From positions 36,062,077 through 36,126,076 of the forward strand of contig OX411557.1 in the NCBI GenBank assembly GCA_948146395.1: a stretch of 64,000 nucleotides of DNA, read 5' to 3'. A program made the position numbers and the translations under genes. Numbering within the stretch: the stretch's first letter is position 1; each line of letters opens with the position of its first letter. Origin of the DNA: Fragum whitleyi. Lineage: Eukaryota > Mollusca > Bivalvia > Cardiida > Cardiidae. This document shows, piece by piece, positions 1 to 11,439 of this stretch. The notes beneath the pieces were generated by a model. The model did no database searches, had not been told where the DNA came from, and saw only the letters and a program-made list of their open reading frames with translations.

Positions 1-426
1 TTATTTCATTTTCATGAAGAAATTAAATCATTATAGTAATGCTTGGAAAACAAACAACTGTCAAATTTCTACAAACCCCCTTTGCAGAAATCCTCAATCC
101 ACCATATGACAATGGTGTTTTCTTTACCAAATGACCAAAATTTTAGACTATTCCAAATTTTGAAAAAGTTGCATATGACAGTTTTTCGTAAATGGATTTT
201 CGAAGATCTTTCTCCTTGTGGGGAAGAAAACATGTAGTACTATGAAGACATTGCTTGTGGCAAGCAATGTCTTCTTTTCCACAATATTTTCCGAAGCTTT
301 ATTAAATAAAGTGGGGATAATGCATTAAAAAGGGTAGAGAAAGGTTGAATCATTTTTGCAATTACTAGGATTAGCAAAGCTGGTTAAATTTTCCAACTTT
401 TCTGCAGAGTAAAATTTTGAACACAT
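1..426. other. No gene seen; perfect hairpin at 244-274
   Basis: AT-rich. GAAGACATTGCTTG (244-257) and its exact complement (261-274) surround a 3-base loop. A related hairpin followed by the same ACAATATTTTC text occurs near 28890 and 48575. Confidence 0.6.
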
Positions 427-559
427 GTCCTTTGTTTAGGATGTAAAAGCGTTTCACAAAGCTTTGAGATGATAGCCCGCTTTGAATGTTCACATACATG
501 CAAAGCAAGGTATCATTTCGAAAGTGCTTTGCTAACATTTTCATTCTGAAAGCAGGGCA
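427..559. mobile_element. Small MITE, family CCCTGTGTTCAGGATG
   Basis: About 130 bp with imperfect terminal inverted repeats (TTTAGGATGTAAAA and TTTTCATTCTGAAAGC). It matches the better copy at 10541-10673. Confidence 0.55.
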
Positions 560-2199
560 GAATTTATCATTAAGAGGTAAAGTTTGTTTCTGTGAGCTTT
601 TATTCCCTTCATTTCTTGAATAAACAAAATCTGAAATATCACTGTTTACTGAATAATTTAGAAAGTATCAAAAATAATATTATTGTTGCTAAAATTATGA
701 TCTGGCTAAGAACTCCATTAGACCATAAGGTTCAGAGATTTACCAATCAATAAAATGGACTCAATTAAGGTATTGGACCTGCAATAGATCTTACACGTTT
801 GGGAAAGTATACACTTCAAATGTGTTTTAAAACAGAAGTTTCCTAATGATTCCATTACTATAGGAAACCTTGGTTAACATTGTGTTTCTAAATGTTGCGG
901 AACCATTATGGATCCACTACCTTCATGGTTGTATGATGATGTTGTAATTTTCTCAATTTAATATTTCTGTATTTTCTGTTAATCGAATATAATCTGTTTC
1001 AAAATTAAACAGGAATTATATATTTTTTCTCCTTACCTTGCAGAATATTTTTCAAAATATAAAGGACTTTACCAAGGGCATTGTGACTTACAGCTAGTTA
1101 CATCGTGAAATTGACATTCACCTCAATCAAAACCATTCTAAATTGCCTACTCAACACTCCATTCATTCATTCTAAACACTCACTCAAACCATTCCAAAAT
1201 GAAAAATATAGAATCAACAACGTCATTCAAAATTATTTTTTTTTTTTGATAGAGAAAAAGCCCGATTTCACTGACCTAATTGAAATTTTTAGCCTCTCAT
1301 AGGTTCTTGAAGAAATAGAAAGCTATGCATAGAACTTGTAAGCATATTTTATTAAAGGGAGGTAATCAATATTGATAATTTTGTTCATCCAAAATTTGCG
1401 ATATTGGATTACCTCCCATTATATTCACTCAAAACTCACTCTACACACTCATTCAATTTCATTCCTAAAGCATTCCAATATCATTCACCTTGTCAATTTC
1501 ACAATGTTGTTAACTGTATCTCAAGAAATTATCAGTCATTAGGGAGGAATATCAGTTCAGGATTCAAGTAAAGAAATGTAAAAGATGAAGGCAGAAGTAA
1601 CAGACAACTCTACATCATGTTTAATAGATAAACATCTCTACACCTGGAATAAGTTCCTCCTCTTTGATTTCACAGATTAACACAAATCCCTTTACATTGT
1701 CATTCTTTGCTGAACCTGGAATATTCCTGTTTGTGGTATAGAGAATGATCAGCCTAATATGATTTGTATGCTGGCTGATTTTGGTCTCTACATCCTGATA
1801 ATACCTGATTGTCAATGTTTAATATGAAATTGTATTTCCTATTAATTTCAAAAGAATTTGATCCATAATTTTCGGGCTTCCAGTCTGTTCAGTCCTTTGA
1901 TTACAATTTAATGCAATTTCAAATGATTCTCCATCTGTATCTTGAATAAAATAATACAATCCTGTGTAGTAGAATTTAAATATTGTGGCAGTTTCTTTTT
2001 TTACTGCTTTATTGTTTTAAAGTCTAAAATTACAGGGACATAAAATCCTACGAATAATTTGGGTTGAGCCTATTTATTCAATATAAATTAAAAAACAAAC
2101 TCTTAGTTTTATCCTTCTCAATTCTGCTTCCTTCAGAATAAACCAGCACTTGTGCCATATTGTGTGGGCTATTAAAATGAAAGAACCTAGATGAAAAGT
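560..2199. other. No gene seen; one foldback and a decayed MITE
   Basis: GGGAGGTAATC at 1357 pairs with GATTACCTCCC ending 1417. The stretch 1690-1800 resembles a decayed TTAA MITE (TTCAGCA, GGAATATTCC and GATCAGCCT equivalents). Confidence 0.4.
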
Positions 2200-2280
2200 G
2201 GCTCCTGCACATCAAACTTCAAACCTCTTGTTCAAGAGGCCGACGCTCTGTCCTTAGACCACAGGCACCGATCCAGGGAC
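2200..2280 (-). repeat. Degenerate tRNA-like sequence
   Basis: On the minus strand GTGCCTGTGGTCTAAGGACAG resembles a D-arm/box A, followed by a perfect CCTCTT/AAGAGG arm. Box B is degraded. Probably a tRNA-derived SINE relic or tRNA pseudogene. Confidence 0.4.
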
Positions 2281-2561
2281 TTTGTTTACAGAACAGGGTT
2301 TTAAAGTACTCAGAATGAACCAACAATATTAACCCACACCAGCTTTCTGCAGGAGTAACAATAATCCAATTACCTGAAATTGGTTAATTATTAAGGTACC
2401 AGCCTATAACTGTTTATACCAATAAACATCTACAGGAATCTGTGCCCTGCTTTCTTGACATAAATAACTTGGAATATAGGTAACCTCAGAAAGGCACAAA
2501 ATTTGATTTAAAATTTTGAACTTGTAGACTATTTTTCCTTTTAACTATTTTCCGAGAAAAC

Positions 2562-2812
2562 TTAACCCTTGTCAAGCTGAACCCAGAATATCCAGGCTAT
2601 TGCAGAAGGTAGAGTCAAAGATCAGACTGCACACATATGTGCAGTCTGATCTTAGTCTTTTAACCCCTGATTTTCCCTCTTATACTAGAAAGAGTTTAAA
2701 ATAATATTTTCAAAATAAATATTGACTCACAATCAGTGCATCAAGTACCCTCAGCACTTTGATTTTAATGTAAATTTGTAAATGTTTTTATTCAGCATGA
2801 CAATTTAAGGGT
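2562..2812. mobile_element. TTAA MITE copy
   Basis: Left end TTAACCCTTGTCAAGCTGAA, right end TTCAGCATGACAA, central CTGCACATATGTGCAG palindrome. Non-autonomous, piggyBac-like by its TTAA site and CCCT ends (inference). Confidence 0.75.
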
Positions 2813-3773
2813 TCATTCAAGATCCCATTATCTTAATCACTATCATTAGTTAATGCAAGAGCAATATTTTTTAAGTAAAACAGAACATTTATCTGTATCT
2901 TACGGATTGTCAATTTCTCTAAACCATGCAATGAAAGGGCAGGATTCCATTTAAATTCTGAGGGCTATCTATGAGTTCGTTGTAGATCTCCGTCATAAAG
3001 AAATTAATTTTATTACATGATTTCCGATCTATAACATAATACTAATTTCCTCTAATACCAGCACCCCTTAAAGTAGCACCCCTACAGTTTTACTAAGAAA
3101 ACCCCATTAAAATGCCTAAATTTTAGGAAAGTTTTGAGACTGCTTCTCTTATTTGAGGTGAATTTCTTCATGATTGTTTGGAGGAAATTCTCCTCAAATT
3201 AAAAGGAAAAGGTCCTGAAAGACATCAATTTTAAATCAGAAAATGCATACTAAATAAAAGCTCTCTGACCATGTTATGTATAGCTCCCGGGAGTCTTTAT
3301 TAGGAGAAAGATGGTATTTTTACCGTTTCTCAGATTCACTTATCCAAAGCATTAAAATTAATTAGATCCTAAATTTATCACTAAGCTTTAATAAACTGAC
3401 AAGCAGAGAAATACAATATCATTGAAAACAAAACCTCTAAAATTACCCTTTTCTCAGTTCACTAATCCCCTGTAAGACCTCCCTAATCCAAGGCATTAAA
3501 ATTAATTAGATCCTAGATTTATCACTGAACAAGACTGACAAGCACAGAAATCTGCTACCCATCCTGATACACAATTCTAGGAGATAGATCTATCCATTTG
3601 TTTACACATCAAAGCACTGGACTATCTCCCACAAACCCTTTACTTTTTCTTACAGAAACGTACTTGTAGACATTTGAAATTTTTGTGCCATTAATTATTG
3701 TCATAACCCATATTCAATGCTTGTTTGCCACTGTAAGATGATTAAATCAGACTATTGCTGCAATTTAAAAATG
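2813..3773. other. No gene seen
   Basis: AT-rich sequence with a local duplication: the phrase ATTAGATCCTA...TTTATCACT occurs near 3361 and 3504, each after a CTTATCC/CTAATCC-plus-CATTAAAATTA segment. Confidence 0.4.
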
Positions 3774-4299
3774 AACAAGAGGGCCAGAATGGTCCTAAAC
3801 CGCTCACTTGAACTTAATTGGTCCAGTGGATCTCATCCAAGTAATTTTCTAGAAGAGATGTTATTCCAAAAATTTAAAGTGAAAATAGACCCAGCCCAAC
3901 CATTCATTACTGAGGAGACTCAAAATAAGCCTACCCTGCCCGACCCATATTTATGGGCCAATCAAAATTTCGTGACCAATTTTGGAAAAGGATAATCTAT
4001 GGAAGATTCTGGTAAAGTTTCATTAAAATCTGCCCAGTGGTATAGGCAATATTGTTCAAAGGTTTCGGGCTCATATAAGGCCCGCCTTACCACGCCCATA
4101 TTTATGGGCCAATCAAAATTTTGTGAACAATTTTTGAAAAGGGTGGCCCAAGGAACTTTCTGGTAAAGTTTCATAGAAATTGGCCCAGTGGTTCAGGAGA
4201 AGTTTTTGAAGATTGTTGAAGACAAACGACGACGCACAACGGACTCAGGGTGATCCTAAAAGCTCCCTGTGAGCAAGTTGTGCTCAGGAGAGCTAAAAA
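3774..4299 (+). mobile_element. Pearl-like element
   Basis: Begins AACAAGAGGGCCAGAATGGT and ends CTCAGGAGAGCTAAAAAT, with two copies of a CCCATATTTATGGGCCAATC unit (about 130 bp apart) and an ACGACGACGCAC tract before the end. Confidence 0.6.
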
Positions 4300-4480
4300 T
4301 ATGACATAAGCAAAAAAAAAAGGTAGGAAAAGAGAATTTCTTCTCCTAACATTTATTTTCAATTCCAAGATTTATTTTCAAATACCATAAAAACACATCC
4401 TTATGGTGATATCATAACCTGTCATTTTGTGCGAAAAGCCCTGTAAATGCATAACATTTGACTATAAAGTTGAAGCTTAT

Positions 4481-4726
4481 GGACCTTGTGATGCTGAACC
4501 CAGAATATTCCTGCAATGGCAGGAGGTAAAGACGAAGACAAGGCTGCACCTATGTGCAATCTGATCTCAGTCTTCACCACCTCATTTGCCTTTTAAACCA
4601 AAAAAGTTTAAGAATCATATTTTCAAAAATATATATGGACTCCTATCAGTGCACCCAGTACTTTCAGCACTTTCATCATTTAAATTCAACATTGACGAGA
4701 ATTCTATTCATCATGACAAAGGTTAA
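4481..4726. mobile_element. TTAA MITE copy (left end decayed)
   Basis: CTTGTGATGCTGAACCCAGA at left, TCATGACAAAGGTTAA at right; the central palindrome is degraded. Confidence 0.65.
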
Positions 4727-4831
4727 AAGGCTGTGTCTGCATGTTCAAATCTTTATCTGCAAAAATCTAATGGCCTGGTGGTGAGTACTCTAATGGATGC
4801 AGAGGTACAGATAGAGGGGGTATTTTGGATA

Positions 4832-5079
4832 TTAACCCTGATCATGCTGAATAAAAATCTTTGAAAAATAAATGTACAATCAAAGTGCTAAAAGCACTGG
4901 AAGTTACCAGATGTGAGTGAGTATAGATTTCGGAAATGTATTGTTTTACACCTTTCTGGTTTAAAAATGAAATTCAGGTCGTATGAACTAAGATCAGACT
5001 GCACATATGTGCAGACTGATCTTTGTCTTTACCTCCGGTCAAGGCAGGAATATTCCGGGTTCAGCATGACAAGGGTTAA
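4832..5079. mobile_element. TTAA MITE copy, opposite orientation
   Basis: TTAACCCTGATCATGCTGAA to TTCAGCATGACAAGGGTTAA, with ACATATGTGCAG at the centre. Confidence 0.8.
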
Positions 5080-5659
5080 ATTATTTTTATCAATTTATCA
5101 TACTTGCCAAAATCCTATAATGTCTCATCGAGTACCCACAACAAAGGGTTTTATTATGAAAAAAAGATTTTAGATTGGCTTTATCCCCTCTTATCTTAAC
5201 CTCTGTGGATAGGTTTTAAATGGGGAAATAAAGTAAATTATTTTAAAAGTTTTGTTGGCTGAAAGAGTCTTAAGCATCTTCCAAGACATAGATAAGTCAA
5301 GAACTTATCTAAACAATTAGCAATCAACATCTTGCTATGTAGTAAATTAGTTTTCCATTTACAATCTACAAACATTTACTACTAGATGTGTTGGTGGAAT
5401 ACCAATGCCCCGGACTTTTTTTATACAAAATTTGATCTTGAAAAACAACCTTCATCAATGATCTTGATAATAATTGATGCATATCAGTAAATCATACCTT
5501 AATTTCAAGCACAACATGAATAATTTGTAGCTCAATACTTTTGAAAAAAAACAAAAAAAACATGCAGGGTAAGTTTTTAGGCACACAGACTGACGAATGG
5601 ACAACAGTAAAGCACTTTGCCCCTAATCTATCCATGAGGGGGTGGAGAGGGGGCAAAGG
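5080..5659. other. No gene seen
   Basis: AT-rich, ending in a G-rich tract near 5640-5670 that borders a SINE relic. Confidence 0.35.
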
Positions 5660-5840
5660 GGGGGGGGACAATATTAGTTTGAATGGGATTTTATGCCGCT
5701 TTGAACATTTTTTCAGTTATATTGCATCGGCTTTGCACCTAGCAATGAATTCCTGGTTTTTTCTCACACCAGACCTCAGGACTACCATTACATCCTTTCC
5801 TAGCCTCCAGCTGCTATCCCACAAGGGGAAGGGGGACCAA
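5660..5840 (-). repeat. SINE copy (5'-truncated, tRNA-Met-derived family)
   Basis: Contains the family body (GCCGCTTTGAAC, TTCAGTTATATTGC, GGCTTTGCACCTAGCAATG, CCTAGCCTCCAGCTGCTATC) without the tRNA head. Confidence 0.65.
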
Positions 5841-5862
5841 AATGTTTGACTAATAGAGTTAC

Positions 5863-6156
5863 AACAAGAGCACCACCTAAGGGTGCCTGTGCTCGGCTAT
5901 TGGGTTCTGGATAGTGAATTAAAAATCTAAGAATCAAAAGAGACATAATTCACACAAATTGCATCTAGAGTTATCTCCCTTGATGATATAGGTTCCTCTT
6001 TTGATAGCGAACACTTGTGTCAAGTTTCATATAATACCTTCAGTTGAACCAGAGATATCACAAATGTCAAAGTTTTTGCACCTGACGAAAACAACGACAG
6101 CGACAGCAAGGCTATAGCAATACATCAGGTTTTCTCCAAAACAGCTTAGCTTAAAA
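5863..6156 (+). mobile_element. Pearl-like element, AACAAGAGCACC subfamily
   Basis: Starts AACAAGAGCACCACCTAAGG and ends ACAGCTTAGCTTAAAATG, with a GAAAACAACGACAGCGACAGC tract near the end. Relatives at 24281, 40214, 55828 and 63070. Confidence 0.65.
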
Positions 6157-6243
6157 TGAATTTGTCCCCACTCTGAACAGTTTGCGTATCACTAAATTTG
6201 TAAGTGCCTATAATATTTGGCTAATTTGAATAATAGAATTATT

Positions 6244-7448
6244 AAAAACTAGAAAGCCATGAATGGCTTGTGTCGCTCCACAGGCTTGAAATTCTTGTAA
6301 AAACAAATAAATGTTTTGACTAGATTTTTAGATATTTGGGGTTCTACTGATGTTGAAAATGATTTTCAAAGTTTCAACTATATAACAAATAGAGAAATGA
6401 CCTCCTCTCTTAAAAGACATATTTTTCATCAAATCAAAATAATTTTTGGCTGCATGATAATGGGTCACCCAAAGATCATACCAAAAATGTTTGATTGATA
6501 TCCATCAGTTACATTCTGAGAAAATGATTTTCATAGTTTCCACTATTTAACATATTGAGAAATGACCTCCACCCATAAAATGCATATTTTTCATCCAATC
6601 AAAATAATATTTGGTACACTGATAAAGGGTCACTCAAGGATCATTCCAGTGAAATTTAGTTGATATCCAAACATAAGATTCTGAGAAAATGATTTTCAAA
6701 TTTTCCACTATATAACATATAGAGAATTGACCTCCGCCCATAAAATGCATATTTTTTCCTCCGATCACAATGATTTTTTGTAGACTGATAGAGGGTCACT
6801 TAAGGATCATTCCAGTGAAATTTGGTTGATATCCATCAATTACATTCTGAGAAAATGATTTTCAAAGTTTCCACTATATAACATATATGGAATTGACCTC
6901 CGCCCATAAAATGCATATTTTCCATCCGATCACAATTATTTTTTGTAGACTGATAAAGGGTCTTCCTAGGATCATCCATGTAAAATTTGGTTGATATCCA
7001 TCAGTTACATTCTGAGAAAATGATTTTCAAAGTTTCCACTATATAACATATAGAGAATTGACCTCCGCCCATAAAATGCATATTTTCCATCCGATCACAA
7101 TGATTTTTTGTAGACTGATGAAGGGTCACCCTAGGATCATCCATGTAAAATTTAATTGGTATCCATTGATTAGAATTTGAGAAAACTCACTTTTTACCAT
7201 ATTTGGAAATTAGCCACGCCCATTTAATCCATGTTTTTCATTGGATCAAAATTTCTTGAACAACTTTGAAAGAGGGTCATCCAAGGATCATTCCTGTGAA
7301 GTTTGGTTGAAATTCATCCAGTAGTTTCTGAGGAGAAGATTTTTAAAGAAAAGTTTACGACCGGACGGACGCATGGACGGACGGACGCACAACGGACACA
7401 ACGCCATGACAATAGCCCCAGTGGCTTTCAGCCAGTGGAGCTAAAAAA
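6244..7448 (+). mobile_element. Pearl-like element with a 165 bp tandem core
   Basis: GATTTTCA recurs at 6361, 6526, 6691, 6857 and 7022, a regular 165-166 bp period of about five copies, plus a partial sixth. It ends with GGACGGACG repeats (7360-7395) and AGTGGAGCTAAAAA. Confidence 0.8.
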
Positions 7449-7493
7449 TTATCAACATTCTGAATTGCTTGTACAAAACTATTTTAACCCTTG

Positions 7494-7729
7494 TCATGCT
7501 GAACCCGGAATATTCCTGCTTTGGCAGGAGCTATAGACCATCATCAGCCTGCACATATGTGCAGTCTGATGTTAGTCTACACCACCTGTTTCTCACTTCC
7601 AAACCAGAATTGTCAATAGATTTAGTTTTTCAAATAAAATTGACCTACAGTGGGAACTTTCAGTGCTTTTTGACCTTTGATTTTGATGAAAATTTTTAGC
7701 CAAAATTTTTTCAGCATGACAAGGGTTAA
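7494..7729. mobile_element. TTAA MITE copy (236 bp)
   Basis: TTAACCCTTGTCATGCTGAA at left, TTCAGCATGACAAGGGTTAA at right; terminal inverted repeats about 20 bp including TTAA. A reference-quality copy. Confidence 0.88.
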
Positions 7730-8143
7730 GTGCCAACATATTTGGCACTTACAAAAAATGTGCACTAACTTTCCTCAATTTGCCATATAAAACTTCATAA
7801 TGTTGTCTTTTCCTATGAAATTTATTGGTACAAAAGCAATCCCATGCTAAGCCAAATAAGACCCATATAGATAAAATATTCAGGAAATACAATCTATCAA
7901 TCAAGGAAGCTGTCACCAGTAATAAGTTTCCAATCACATCTGACAAATCCTACATCAAGGACCCTTTTGTCAACCCTGCGAGCTCCTGACCCTTCATTCA
8001 AATAATTGACCAACCTTTGTGATTTGGTTGAATATAGGTACTGTAAAGTAAGTGTTGGGCAATCAGTTTCAAATCATAATTGATAATTGGTTTAGTTGGA
8101 AGAGTAAATCAACTAATGATTGATTGAACAAGCGTTTTCATAG
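7730..8143. other. No gene seen
   Basis: AT-rich; a short GTGCCAA/TTGGCAC foldback spans 7731-7750. Confidence 0.35.
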
Positions 8144-9140
8144 AAACAAGAGCCATGTTGGACATGGGCATAAGTCCCCTACCGGCTTTGTTTGTCTCAA
8201 TGTTTTCCCACGCCAATTCTATCAGGGACGTCAAAACCAGGTCTTGTTAAAGGGTTAAACAAGACTTACATGAGTTGTTGTCTCTGCTGTGCCCACTATA
8301 CAATTCATGGAAGCAATAGACAGATGCAAGAAATAGTATCAATAACAGTTTCCTTGTCTGATCCAAGATGTTTTTTCTTCAGTCTTGTTGGTAAGAAATG
8401 AGAACTTTCACTGGAGGTGATTAATACTGCTGCATCACCACCCTGACTAACATGGCTTATAAATTTTTTTACATTTTAAAACAGGTTTCATCAAGTTAGC
8501 TTGCTTAGTTATTAAGTTATTGCAGGATCCATTTTTTGCCATATTTTCACTATTTCCGTTACCATAGCAACCGCACTTTTTGTCAAAGAACAAAGATAAA
8601 ATGATGTGCATAATCTACACATTGCCATCTAGTCATATACCAAGTCTCATCAAATTAGCTTGCTTACTTATTAACTTATCGCAGGATCCAATATTTTTTG
8701 CCATATTTTCACTATTTCCGTAACCATAGCAACAACAATTTTAGTCTAAAAACAAAAATAAAATGATGTGCATAATCTACACATTTCCATATAGTCATAT
8801 ACCAAGTCTCATCAAACTAGCTTGCTTAGTTATTATCTTATCGCAGGATCCCATTTTTGGCCATATTTTCACTGTTTCTGTAACCATAGCAACCTCAATT
8901 TAAGTCGAAAAACAAAAATAAAATGATGTGCATAATCTACACATTGCCATCTAGTCATATACCAACTTTCATCAAAAACGCTTGCTTAGTTATTAAGTTA
9001 TCGCGGGATCCAGATTTGAGCGGACAGACGGACGGACGGACGGACAGACGGACGGACGGACGGACGGACAGACGGACGGACAGACAGACGGAGGGCAAAC
9101 CTATAGTCCCCTCCGGTGTGAACACCGGTAGGGGACTAAT
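8144..9140 (+). mobile_element. Pearl-like element with a 160 bp tandem core
   Basis: GCTTGCTTA recurs at 8499, 8658, 8820 and 8980 (period 159-162). Terminal inverted sequence GTCCCCTACCGG (8174) / CCGGTAGGGGAC (9126) and a long GGACGGAC microsatellite at 9018-9090. Confidence 0.8.
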
Positions 9141-10028
9141 AAATAACACAGGACTCTCAGTAGCATCCTTTGAAGAATTGAATGTGAAAGTTTAGTTAAA
9201 ACTAATGACCTTATGACTCTTTCTGCAGATTTTTCTACGAAATTCATGGATCAGCGTGAAACAGTTGTAAGTAACTTCATGGATCATCATTAAACAGTTG
9301 TAAGTAACTGCCTATAAACAAATAGGCAGTTACAACTGTTTCACGCTTAGCCATCAAACTGATGTTGGTTTCGAAAACATTATATAATGGCTTTCATTTA
9401 AGTGTTAGGAGCTGGCTGGTGCAAACAATGCTTTCTGTCAAATCTTGGCATCATATAGCTAAGCCAACTTAGGTATACTAGTCATAAACAACCTGTTGGT
9501 TACAGATATCATTTTCCATTAAAATTTTGTAACAATATCTTTTTTCTTCAAAAAGTTGAAGGAAATTCCCAAGATGGTGGATCAAACTTATAACCTGAGA
9601 TAATGCATGACAGAATTCCATATATAGTTACTACTGTAGAAGGAACTTTAATTTTAACATACACAAAAAATGATCATAAGATTTTTAGTAAAACAGGCCC
9701 CTGTCTCTCAGTTCTTTTCAATTTTTTCACGAGAACTGTAAAGGAGGACAAAACCCCACCTAATACTAACAAATTTATTCATGAAAAAAATTCTTCCTTG
9801 TCTGACTCCATCTATTTATTTCTCAGAAACTTCTTACAATTGTATACAAATCTCTGCCAATCTTTTTTTTTTTCATTTGCACTGGATTGATCATTTCCTT
9901 TTTGCTGTCTACATTGAATAGCTGGATTTAATCCACTAACCCATTCCCCCCCCAAAAAAAAAGAAATCTGTGAGGCTTTTCCAATTCCAAAGCATTTGTA
10001 GATCTGTTTTTTGAGTTGATGAAATTTT
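9141..10028. other. No gene seen; hairpin and a repeated 100 bp segment
   Basis: 9292-9352 is a foldback around CTGCCTATAAACAAATAGGCAG with a partly duplicated left arm. 9603-9705 matches 45646-45750 (GCATGACAGAATTCCATAT through GTAAAAC(A/G)GGCCCC). Confidence 0.5.
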
Positions 10029-10081
10029 AATAAGAGGGCCAAGATGGCATTGCCCTAGTAATCACTCACCTGAGTTCATAG

Positions 10082-10315
10082 TTAACCCTTGTCATGCTGA
10101 ACCCGGAATATTCCTGCCTTGTCAGGAGCTATAGACAAACATCAGCCTGCACATATGTGCAGTCTGATGTTAGTCTACACCACCTGTTTCTCACTTTCAA
10201 ACCAGAAATGTCAATAAATTTAGTTTTTCAAATAAAAATTGACCTACGGTTGGTACTGTCAGTGCTTTTTGCCCTTTGATTTTGATGAAAATTTTTAGCC
10301 AAAACCAAGGGTTAA
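10082..10315. mobile_element. TTAA MITE copy inside a pearl-like element
   Basis: Left end complete; the right terminal repeat has lost TTCAGCATGA and ends CCAAGGGTTAA. Confidence 0.8.
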
Positions 10316-10540
10316 GATGTCATTTATAACGTGCAATCAAATTTCCTTTTTTAGACTAGCAGTGATACTTCAAAAATTTAAATCTACATTGATCAAAGAC
10401 TTCCTAGTAAAGTTCTTTCTGTTAAGAAGACATAAAGTCCTAAAGATTTTTTGTATTTGAAATGGAGACTAGAACAAAATCCTGGCCTAAAGACTGCTAG
10501 CAAGACAGCCTTTTCCCATGGCTTCTAACGGAACATTCCA

Positions 10541-10673
10541 GCCCTGTGTTCAGGATGTAAAAAAGTTTCGTGAGCGCTTTGAGAAGATACCCCGCTATGC
10601 AAGTGCATATACATGCAAAGCGAGCTATCATTTCTTAAACACTTTTCTAACGTTTTCATCCTGAACGCAGGGC
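10541..10673. mobile_element. Small MITE, family CCCTGTGTTCAGGATG
   Basis: Inverted ends GCCCTGTGTTCAGGATG and CATCCTGAACGCAGGGC, about 133 bp, with a TGCATATACATGCA palindrome at the centre. Confidence 0.7.
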
Positions 10674-11439
10674 TGTTTTTCAATTAGCTTTTTCTTTGCA
10701 ACCAGATAATTATTCTGACCCAGTTTTATGCTTTTCCAAAATTGTAGCCTCTAGAGCAGTAACAATAATTTTGTCAATAAGACCCCTTTTTCCTGTGATA
10801 TGCAATAGAACAGTCCAATTTCAAATAGGGTTCATCCTTGTGACCAGACAAACATTCTGATCAAATTTCAAGAAGATTGGACCAAAATCGTGCCCTTAGA
10901 GTGCTAACAAGGAATTTGTCATTAAGGCCCATTTTTCTGTGCTATGCAATGGACCATTCCAGCATTTTCTTTAGGGTTCATTTTTGTGACCAGAAAATCA
11001 TTGATTCTGACCAAGTTTCATGAAGATTGTTCCAAATATTGGCCTCTAGACAACAACAAGGATTTTGTCATTAAGGTCCCTTTTCCTGTGATATGCAATG
11101 GAATGTTTCAATCTTCAATAGGGTTTGTGTGACCATATGAACATTCTAAATAAGTTTCATGAAGACTGGGTATAAATTGTGGCCTCTAGAGTGATAACAA
11201 CAATTTTGTCATTAAGGCCACTGTTCCTGTGATATGCAAATCAATATTCTGATTTTCAAAAATTTTCATCCTTGTGACAACACAAACATTTTAACCAAGT
11301 TTCATGATGATTATCATAAATTGTGGCCTCTAGAGCACTAAAGCGGTAATCATTAATGAAGCATGAAGCACAACAGACAACGGACATTCATTAATCACAA
11401 TAGCTCCTCTTGAGCATGATGTGCTCAGGAGAGCAAAAT

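Larger units (their letters stand above)
10029..11439 (+). mobile_element. Pearl-like element with two inserted MITEs
   Basis: Begins AAGAGGGCCAAGATGGC and ends GTGCTCAGGAGAGCAAAATT. Diverged internal repeats (CCTGTGATATGCAATGGA-type) recur roughly every 150 bp between 10790 and 11340. A TTAA MITE and a CCCTG MITE interrupt it. Confidence 0.6.

Noticed and set aside
1621..1815. Minus-strand 64-codon frame that looked like a terminal exon
   Set aside because: The DNA resembles a decayed TTAA MITE (GGTTCAGCA, GGAATATTCC and GATCAGCCT equivalents in order), so the frame is probably chance.
6244..7187. CRISPR-like array of regular repeats
   Set aside because: Repeats are contiguous 165 bp monomers with no spacers, in a eukaryotic mobile element.
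8955..9195. Proteins rich in SVRPSVC or GRTDRRTDG
   Set aside because: They are translations of the GGACGGAC microsatellite of a pearl-like element, as are those at 47363-47699.
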